Below, piece by piece: positions 56,221 to 64,000 of a stretch of 64,000 nucleotides of DNA (positions are counted from its first letter, which is position 1; the number at the start of each line of letters is the position of its first letter). Under the pieces are notes generated by a model. That model ran no database searches. It had not been told where the DNA came from and saw only the letters and a program-made list of their open reading frames with translations. Where the stretch lies: positions 6,020,090-6,084,089 of the forward strand of contig CM040421.1 of NCBI GenBank assembly GCA_022702705.1. Direction: 5' to 3'. This DNA is from Papilionanthe hookeriana x Papilionanthe teres (Eukaryota > Streptophyta > Magnoliopsida > Asparagales > Orchidaceae). Made by a program: the position numbers and the translations under genes.

Positions 56221-59174
56221 TCACCTAAGACATAAAGAATTCAAAAATAAATCTAAAACAACTTGAATACTATTTCAAACTTAAACCCATTAATTGAAAT
56301 TAAGTTAAATCATAAATCATTTGAACATCCATTTGCCCTCGAAAGCTCTTGTTGTCATAACTCCTAAATGGAGTGTTAAGTGAAATGTTACTTCATTCAT
56401 AGGATATTCAAATGTCCTAGTTCACTGAGCAAGATAACAAAACTTGAACTCCTGGACGATTAATTCATTTGTATAATTAAATTCTCTTGGACTTAAAATA
56501 ATCCTAGAAATATTGAAAAGATGTTTAAGATTCGTCTTAAGCACTTCCCCAATATGATATGATATTTATAAGAACAATTGAACTTAATTGTTCTTTGATG
56601 AAGAAAATCGTCCCCAAACTAAAACACAAGAACCTAGACGTCATAGGAAATGACTAGCTATAGGATTAGGAACTTGGTAGAAAACCATAACCCTTCCCTT
56701 AGCTTTACTTAGGCACTTGCTTTAAATGCTTAAATATTCTAATTGTGTTTTAAGTGTAGCTTGGGATGACGGGAAGACCCTCCAGGTACGCTTTTATTTT
56801 ATTACAATTTACTTTATTCCAATTTATTTAATCGCATCGCACTTATCTTTCTTGCATGATAAACAACTGTTGCATGAAAACCAAAACTTTTAGGGTAGTC
56901 CCTAAAACTGAAACCAAAACTAAATTAAAAGTCATTACAAGATAAAATTCATCGCCACAACATTTCAAAATATAAAACAACTCAAAATTTAATCACAAAA
57001 CGTAACAACAAAACTACAATTATAAACTAAATTAAAACGTCTTGTTGGATGATCGGGAATACCTCGGATGATGTAACCTACGTGTTGCTAACGGGATTTC
57101 CCACGGTCTAAATGAAAGTGTGGAACTCATTTAGTTGAGTTTAGCAAATTCATCTGGACTAAGTGAATCCGATAAAAATAACGATGCCGGAAGGATGGAA
57201 CCGTGGGATCTTAACCGGTGTTGTTATAATCAACTTTAAGATTTGTTTTAATTAAAACATAAAAAACACTTGGACTTTAAGATTTCTAAAACAAAACACT
57301 TCTCTCATCTCCTGATTTATGACTTCTAAAATTAAACCTCTGCAACAAAGAGCTCGGAGCATGGTGGGCAGCACGACCATCGTCATCAGCAAAACCTGAA
57401 ATCTACATCAGCAAAACCATTCTTAGAATTAAATAACCAAGCCATAGGATTTCGAGGTAGTTTCGCTCTAGTGCAACATAAATCCTCAACCTTTTGTTAG
57501 GCATTTGCATTGCAAATTAAGCCCTAACCGGTCTTAGGACTCCGAGGTAGTCGTTCGGTACGACATAAACCCTCACATCTTTGAGGCTATTTGTATGATT
57601 TTATCATACAAATATAAGTCCAAATTAATTAAAATTGGCAAGATCAAAACATTAAATAAACATTAGGATTTTCTTAAATTCAAGCCAAACAATAGGATAG
57701 TCGGGAAATTACCGAAGTTCTCTTCGAATCTGTAATTTCTCCTACCTTTCTTCCTTTGAATTCCCAAAACAAAATGTTCCAAACTATATCCATTCCCTAT
57801 TGAAATTCTAAAATTCAATCCCTTGAAAACTTAAACTTTGAAATTCTCGAGAGCGTAACTACCGATTATTATCGAGAGTTTTCTTAGGTGATTCCCGTCA
57901 CTTAAGATGTAATTAACTATAGGGGCTTGCCCTTATAGGGAATTTTAAGAACCTGTGTAATATAAACCCCGTTTAATTCATTTGTATTAAGCGGGGAACT
58001 TGTCGGCTTATAAAATTGGTTCGCGGACCAAACGGATGTCACAAATCTCCTAGTTTATTTAATCGAGCCCCATCATCAAGCAAGTGTGTCTATTCTTCGG
58101 GATAGATACACGGTTTGTGGTGTGGCGCTCGTTTATATAAACTATTTGGGATGTGAGATCGGTTTGATTTCATATCTTAAAACTTTTAAACTTAAAATTA
58201 CTTTCAAAATCAAATGTTATCTTTTAAACTATATATATATTTAAATTAAATTTAAAATATGAAAATTCGCCGACAATTTCTATAGGCGACCACTTTTCAA
58301 AAATACAACACATAACCTAAAAATATGCCGACACTTGCATGTTAAAATCTGTTGTGAAAACATGTAAGAACCAATGCAGTATTATCTCAGTCAACTATTG
58401 GTAAAAATCACATGAGATTATATGGGTGAATATGTAGTCCATATAATTGAGTGCAAATAAATAGGGAGATATGCATGTTTAAGAGGTGTAGAATTAGAGG
58501 ACTTTAGGGTGACAGACTAAAGCCCCTAATTTGGTTTGATGTGAAAAGTTTTGTTATGAGATGTTAGCCCTCAGGTAGAGGGAGAAGAGGGAACTCTAGA
58601 GTGAGAGCTTGTATCTTCCCTGCCTAACCCATCTAAAAGATTTCAAATCATCAAATTAATCTATGTTCTTTATAGAACCAAGTAAGGGTAAAGAATATAA
58701 TTGCTCCTGTTTGTCACAATCTCTTTCGCTACTTGTTTTACATTTACACATATAACTAATTTCATTGTATCAGGAAGAGTACTTTTAATATATTAAACTC
58801 CACTTTATGATTTTCACTAAATATTTTAGTTTAGGAGTAGAATTAGTATTGTAGTGATAATTGTTAGATATAATCAAAACCAAACTTTTATTGACCTTCT
58901 AAGCTAAGGAGTGTTATTGTTGACTAGAACTTCTCCTGAAAGCAGCTGTGATTTATCGCAATCTTTGTGGGATCGATTTTCGGGGCTTAATCAGAAAGCT
59001 CTATATTACTTGATAACGATACGTATACTTGCGTAAAATCTCTAATATTTAAAGACATAATTGAAATCTTACTATGCTTTGGAGTCAAGTTTTTGGCACC
59101 GTTGTAAAGGAATAAATTTAAACAAGAAAATTAAATTATTAAACTCACATATATTATAATTGAGGATCAGTACA

Positions 59175-59563
59175 TCGCTCTCCTTATCCACAACATCTTA
59201 AACAACAACACCATCTTATCACTTATGTAGTGAATATCTAGTTTCAATAACCATAATTGTAGCACTTTCTTTTGATAAAGATCCTTACAACTTATTCTTT
59301 TTAGAAGTCTCCAAGTATTCTTTTTCTTCTTTGATCTATCTGATGCTAGTTTACAACTCACTCAATATCTCATATGTAGATTGGCCTCTAATATTCTTAG
59401 TGTTAACTAAGACATATCTAGATCCCACAACAATATTCATTTCTTATACACCCTCAATCTTTTACTTACTTTTCGCTTGATCCAAAGTGATGTTAATGTT
59501 CCTGAAATTTCCAGTTTCTACTTCCATTTATTTTGAGGTATGCTCAGGTTCAGGTTCCACTAT
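59175..59563 (-). pseudogene. Element D gag, part 2 (N-terminal side)
   Basis: The minus strand carries a frame with DRSKKKKNTWRLLKRISCKD and QKKVLQLWLLKLDIHY (59167-59361). It belongs upstream of the gag segment at 39294-41467 once element A is removed. It is cut at its far end by the next Athila element at 59564. No further domain could be named. Confidence 0.45.
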
Positions 59564-61241
59564 TGATGCACCAAAAATATATACGGTTTTTGCTATATAA
59601 TGTTACCCATTTTTGGTGATGTTGCATTTAAAAAAAATGTATTTTTCATGATTTGTTGCAGGAATGATAATTTTAGGTGATTGGAGTGAAAAGAAGCGAA
59701 AAAGAATGAATTCGGAGCAATAAGGAGCAAAAAGGAGCAAAAAAGGAGAAAATAGTGAAAAAGGTGTTATGGCGCCGCCAGCGCCCAAATCCAGAGACTC
59801 CATAATATATTGGCACGATAGAGCGCCGCCGGCGCCCGGAGTCGGTGGAATTCAAATTTGAAGAGATTTGGCGACTTTTTGAAGGGATGCCTATGGAAAT
59901 TCTTGGGATTTTGTCCTTATCTTATAAGTAACTGTTTTTGGATGAAAATGGTGTGTCTCTTGTGTGTGTCTTGTGTCTTCTAGAGTAGTTTTAGTGAGTG
60001 TTAAGTGTTAGGGTTTAGGAGAAGTGAGTGTAGAGTGAAGATTTGAGAGGAATTATTCTCTAAGGAGTGAAGTAGGAGTAAAGTGAGAGATTGCTTCTTC
60101 CCTTCCATTCTAAAGAGAGAATCAAGTGTTGTAAAGAAAAGAGAGAAGAGGATTCAAAGGAACTTCAAGGGAATTGCATTGGGGAAGAGAAAGAGATAAG
60201 TTGTATTTTCTTTTGTGGTTTGTATGACTTTTCTTTTATATATAAAATCCATGTTTTATTGTATCTTCTTCATGAATTCTGAGTAGTCTCCCTTGTCTTT
60301 CTTCTTGCATAGAGATGTGATGATGGATTGATGTGGATTTGATGAGCTTTTAATGTAATGAAGAAATTGTGATGGTTTTTCATTTCAAACTTAATTTACT
60401 TTTTGATTTGGCCAATTGAAATGTTAAAATATGTTGTTGAACATTAAGTTTAAAAGGATTTAATGTCCCACAATAATAATGAAACATTCATTCAATTTAT
60501 ATGGATGAATTGCGTAGTTCAGGGAATTGAGTGCAAATAAATAAGGAAATATGTTTTGATGGACTTCAATGTGGAGATTTCATAGTGACAGGTTGAAATC
60601 CCCAAATTTGTTCTAAGATTAGTAACTAATATTAAAGGTTAGCCTTCGGGTGAAGGGTGAGTGGGAGATCCGAAGTAAGAGCTGGTATCCTCCCAACCTA
60701 GCCTTAGATTTAGTAAATAAACTTAGGATATGTCAATGTTCTTTTCTTGCTTAGAAGAGGGGGTACTCTTTTAAGGGTAGGAATCATCTATGCTCCTATT
60801 TGGCACAATAACATAGATAATTATTCCATATCAATCCACACATCATATTCTCATTGCAAGAGGAAAGATACTTTTCTCATATATCGAAAACCTTTTAAAT
60901 ACTTAGTTTAGTGTGTCTATTAGTTAATTTTGTTTTTAAAGTTGTTAGAAGTAATTGTAGTTTAGTTAATTGTTACTATTTTTTGCATAGTGTTAGTAGG
61001 AGTATGTGTTAAACCTTAAGTACTATTTAAATATCGGATTTGAGTGCTATATTATTTATATTGTGAACGCTTTCTTATACTTATAACTTCCCTGTGGGAT
61101 CGATAACTAGGACTCCATTAGAGCCCTATATTACTTGATATGATACATATACTTGCGTTGAATGCTTGGATTTAACAAAATTAATATAAATATATAAATT
61201 TCAGTTCATAAATTCTTGCAAAATATAAGTCCCGTGCAACA
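59564..61241 (+). repeat. 5' LTR of element H
   Basis: Starts TGATGCACC and ends CGTGCAACA, 1678 bp, immediately before the primer-binding site. It contains GGCGCCGCCAGCGCC at 59769 and GCGCCGCCGGCGCCCGG near 59823. A CTTATAAGTAAC TATA-like box lies near 59921, and the block GATCGATAACTAGG..TATTACTTGATATGATAC at 61094-61150. Confidence 0.88.
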
Positions 61242-61247
61242 AGTTTT

Positions 61248-61265
61248 TGGCGTCATTGCCGGGGA
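61248..61265 (+). other. Primer-binding site of element H
   Basis: TGGCGTCATTGCCGGGGA, two mismatches from the Athila-type tRNA-Asp primer site, starting six bases after the LTR. Confidence 0.85.
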
Positions 61266-61496
61266 GGTAACGTAGTAATAAGTAAGAAAGTATAAATAGT
61301 ATTTATTAAAAATGTAGTAACAGAAAACCTTTATTTTGTAGTGTGTAATTGTGTGTTTGTTTACCTTTATAAAGTATTTGTGTTATTGTATATGCGTAGT
61401 AGTGGATCTATAGGTTTAATGCCTTACGATTCAAAGTTAGAGCGTACTGTCAGAAAAATTAGAAAACAACAAAAATAAATTGAAAATCCTTGCAAA

Positions 61497-62925
61497 ATGG
61501 CGAATAATCAAGATAATCAGAGAAATGATATTGGAAATTTGCCAAGACCTTTAAGAGATTATGCTAACCCAACAACAGATGAAATTCACATAACTATTCA
61601 AAATCCTAATGTTGCTGCTAATTCATTTGAATTTAAACCTGCTATTATCTAAATGGTACAAAATAATCAATTTGGAGGAACACCTAATGAGGATCCAAAT
61701 TTACATCTCGCTAGTTTTCTAGAACTGTGTGCTACTTTTAAGAGTGTCTAGTGATGCTGTCAGACTTAGACTTTTCCTTTTTCATTAAGGGATAAAGCTA
61801 AGGCCTGGTTAAACTCGTTAGCACCTGGATATATTAGAACTTGGGAGAATTATCTCAAAATTTTCTATCAAAATATTTCCCTCCATCAAAGACTGCTAAA
61901 CTAAGAAATGATATTACATCCTTTTGTCAATTTGAAGAAGAGTCAATATATGAAGCTTGAGAGAGATTTAAATATCTTCTTAGGAAGTGCCAACATCATG
62001 CTTTACCAGATTGGTTAATAATTCAAACCTTTTATAATGGATTAGTGGGATCATTGATATCTATTATAGATGCTGCTGCTGGTGGATCATTAATGTTAAA
62101 ACCTTTTGATGAAGCAAACACATTAATTGAAGAAATGACTACTAATAATTTTCAATGGCCCTCTGAACGGGTAAATCCTAATAGAGTAGCTAGTGTTCAT
62201 GATTTCGATATGATGACTATGGTAGTTTCTTAAATTGCAGCCTTTTCTAAGAAAATAGATCAATATGGAATGAATTATTCTCAACCACATCAAGTGTTGG
62301 AGGAAAATTCATTTGGACAGATAAGAGAATCTCAAACACCTTATGAGACTTAAAATGTTATTAATAAACCTAACAATCCTTATTCGAATTATTATAATCC
62401 TGGTTAGAAGAATCACCCAAACTTCAATTGGAATAATAACAATGCTAATGTTAACCCGCACTGGGCTAACAGTTCTATAACTCCAATTGGAAATTTAAAC
62501 AATTAAGGAATTACTAATTTTAGACCATCTTATCCTCCCGGATTTAATAGTAACCCACAATTTAAGGATAAGAAGTTATCTACTGAAGAAATGATTCTGA
62601 ATATGGGAAATCAATTACAAGCTCAAGGTGTTGCTATGAAAAATATTGAAAATTAATTAGGACATATTTTCACTACACTTAATAATAGACCTTCTAAAAC
62701 ACTTCCAAGTAATGTTGAGATCAATCCAAAAGATCAAAACAAGGAACAACTTAAGGCTATTCAATTAAGGAGTGGAAAAGAATTGAAAACTAGAGTGCAA
62801 AAAGAAGTTGAAATAGAAAAGAAGGTGGAAATCAAAAAAGGTTCAAATAAGATTTATCCAGACTTAGATTATCCACTTGAGCCAATGAAGATAACTGTTG
62901 AAAAACTACCACCTCCATTTCCTTA
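61497..62925 (+). pseudogene. Element H gag
   Basis: An ATG at 61497 opens MANNQDNQRNDIGNLPRPLR, then a TAA near 61650 interrupts just before the core. The core is NNQFGGTPNEDPNLHLASFL, a frame change near 61740, DKAKAWLNSLAPGYIRTWE, and FERFK-like RFKYLLRKCQHHALPDW. The frame 62045-62233 continues with AAAGGSLMLKPFDEANTLIE and NFQWPSERVNPNR. Then come the NNPYSNYYNP region, NNRPSKTLPSNVEINPK near 62690 and KLPPPFP at 62900. Capsid role as for element A. Motif spacing equals that of element A, so both come from the same family. Confidence 0.88.
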
Positions 62926-62929
62926 AAGA

Positions 62930-63580
62930 TTGAAGAAACAAAATAGGGATAACAGATTTGAAAGTTTTTTGGAGATCCTTAAGAAATTAACGATAAATAT
63001 TCCTTTTGTTGAAGCATTAGAACAAATGTCTGACTATGTCAAGTTTATGAAGGATATCCTGAGAAAGAAAAGAAAGTTTACAGATCATGAAACTGTTGCA
63101 CTTAGCGGAGAGTGTAGTACAATTATTCAAAAGAAGCTTCCAGAAAACTTAAAGATCTTGGTAGTTTTACTACTCCGTGTGCTATAGGTGAAAATTTTTT
63201 TGGAAAGCTTTATGTGATATGGGAGCTAGTATTAATCTTATGCCTTTATCAACTTTCAAAAGGTTGGGAATATGAGAAATTTCTCCTACATCTGTAACTC
63301 TTCAGTTGGCTGATCGTTCCATTACTTACCCTAAAGGAGTGGTGGAAGATGTGTTAGTGAAAGCGGATAAATTTATATTTCCTGTAGATTTTATTGTACT
63401 TTATAAGGAGGAATATAAAGAAATTCCAATCATTTTGGGAAGACCATTCCATGCTACTAGAAGAGCGGTAATTTATGTTCAAAAAGGAGAATTAACTATG
63501 CGAGTTAATGATCAAGAGGTGACCTTTAATATTTTAAAATCTATGAAGTATCCCTCAATGGAAAAAGATAATGAATGATT
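62930..63580 (+). pseudogene. Element H protease region
   Basis: Frame 62930-63187 covers the gag-protease linker: FLEILKKLTINIPFVEALEQ, MSDYVKFMKDILRKKRKFTD, then a conserved ALSGECSTIIQKKLPE. After a frame change the retropepsin domain follows at about 63215-63578, with CDMGASINLMPLSTFKRLGI (the D-x-G catalytic triad is read as DMGAS) and a TGA-type interruption near 63271. LADRSITYPKGVVEDV and IPIILGRPFHATRRAVI then follow. The domain order is that of Athila pol. Confidence 0.85.
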
Positions 63581-64000
63581 TAGGATGGAGGTCTGTGATT
63601 ACTTGAGAAACGATCGTTTTGAAAATATATTTGAAAAAGAAGAAGAATATAAAAATATGTTTGAAGAAGAAATTGAAGATGAAGAAAATTCAGATAGTAA
63701 GAAAAATGAAGATTTGAAATATGTTCAGGAGAGATTCGAAGTATTAAACACTATGGAAGGTGGAAATAAAAGCTTAATTCCATCTATCATAAAACCTCCT
63801 GAACTTGAGATGAAAATTCTCCCTAATCATTTAAAGTATATGTTTTTAAGAGAATCATCTACCTTGCCAGTTATTATATCTTCGGAGTTAAACGATTATC
63901 AAGAACATAAGTTGTTAGAAACTTTAAAAAGATATAAGAAAGCTTTTGGATGGACCTTGACAAATATTAAAGGAGTTAGTCCTTCGATTTATATGCACAA
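63581..64000 (+). pseudogene. Element H linker and start of reverse transcriptase
   Basis: An acidic linker (EEEIEDEENSDSKKNEDLKY region, 63660-63720) leads to the first RT residues, YKKAFGWTLTNIKGVSPSIY, at 63930-63995, right at the window edge. This opening is diagnostic for Athila RT. The catalytic part lies outside. Confidence 0.85.

Larger units (their letters stand above)
50917..58332 (+). mobile_element. 7.4-kb coding-free insertion, probable giant solo LTR (I)
   Basis: Comparison with A's 5' LTR (44345-44365) shows A's sequence broken after GATCAACTTG and resuming at ACTTGCATG, leaving ACTTG at 50912-50916 and 58333-58337. The insert starts (TC)TGTTGACCTC and ends ATGCCGAC(A), so TG...CA ends are possible within one or two bases. 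No retroelement protein is encoded and no internal copy of its ends was found. Inside are a strongly G-poor C/A-rich block (about 51400-52700), a GC-rich zone with CTCCTATTTAAACACC (about 53299), and an AAATT-repeat block (55950-56220). The layout suits one very long LTR with U3, TATA and a long R-U5. Confidence 0.6.
41468..59169 (+). mobile_element. Athila-type element A with nested insertions in both LTRs
   Basis: 5' LTR 41468-45191, internal region 45192-49903, 3' LTR 49904-59169. LTRs start TGATCAACC (CGATCAACC in the 3' copy) and end GGATCA. Removing the nested insertions gives LTRs of roughly 1.85 kb. The internal region encodes gag and protease but jumps at about 47940 to 3' non-coding sequence, so RT, RNase H and integrase are missing. 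It could only have moved by using enzymes from another copy, unless the deletion came after insertion. The 5-bp flanks GTGCA/GTACA confirm the ends. Confidence 0.88.
49904..59169 (+). repeat. 3' LTR of element A (interrupted at about 50917-58332)
   Basis: Left part 49904-50916, right part from 58333. The left part matches 41468-41852 plus 43709-44360, and the right part resumes at CTTGCATGTTAAAAT as in 44357. It has the palindrome TGGCGCCTAGGCGCCACC at 50129-50146, a PBS-like TTGGCACCGTTGTAAAGGA at 59093-59111, and ends AGGATCA. Confidence 0.85.
59564..64000 (+). mobile_element. Athila-type element H, 5' part
   Basis: LTR 59564-61241, primer-binding site, gag, protease and the first codons of RT, continuing past the window edge. 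Coding frames contain several stops, but fewer than in element A. The 3' LTR is outside, so age and target duplication cannot be assessed. Confidence 0.9.

Overview
The window is plant nuclear DNA, almost certainly from a flowering plant. It contains introns with GT/AG borders, a FRIGIDA-like gene fragment, a plastid-type membrane protein gene, plant RTE-clade LINEs with TTG tails, and plant Ty3/gypsy lineages (Tat and Athila types). About 80 percent is mobile-element DNA in various stages of decay. No bacterial-type operon, rRNA, intact tRNA gene or CRISPR array is present.

Region 1 (1-15.3 kb) is AT-rich and carries most of the single-copy material. It holds a 5'-truncated RTE LINE (3438-4434), an Athila-type LTR (5925-7388), a LINE zinc-binding fragment (about 7.7-8.2 kb), a broken myosin-binding-protein-like gene (8939-9544), a second RTE LINE with a perfect 21-bp target duplication (10320-11047), and the last two exons of a minus-strand plastid-membrane-protein gene (11530-12917). 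Six of seven copies of a fold-back MITE family occur here, two of them inside that gene's intron.

Region 2 (15.3-25.0 kb) is a decayed Ty3/gypsy Tat-type retrotransposon. Its order is LTR, gag, protease, RT, RNase H, a second RNase H, integrase, a 39-bp tandem array, an antisense ORF, a nested insertion and LTR. Region 3 (25-34.5 kb) holds a perfect 210-bp tandem duplication, a Mutator-type MITE with a 9-bp target duplication, a solo Athila-type LTR in a CpG-rich stretch, a truncated FRIGIDA-like coding exon, and a second copy of the Tat antisense ORF.

Region 4 (34.5-64 kb) is a nest of Athila-type elements. The 3' part of one element (ORF interrupted by a hAT MITE, polypurine tract, 3' LTR) ends at 39293. 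Next is a minus-strand gypsy gag that was split by element A (41468-59169). Each LTR of A was itself invaded: the 5' LTR by a 1.85-kb LTR-plus-PBS remnant (41853-43703), the 3' LTR by a 7.4-kb coding-free insertion that looks like a giant solo LTR (about 50917-58332). Another Athila element starts at 59564 and runs off the window at the beginning of its RT.

The element boundaries rest on direct comparison of sister copies and on target-site duplications read in the sequence. Family names rest on recognised protein motifs. No alignment or database search was possible, so percent identities and ages are not given.
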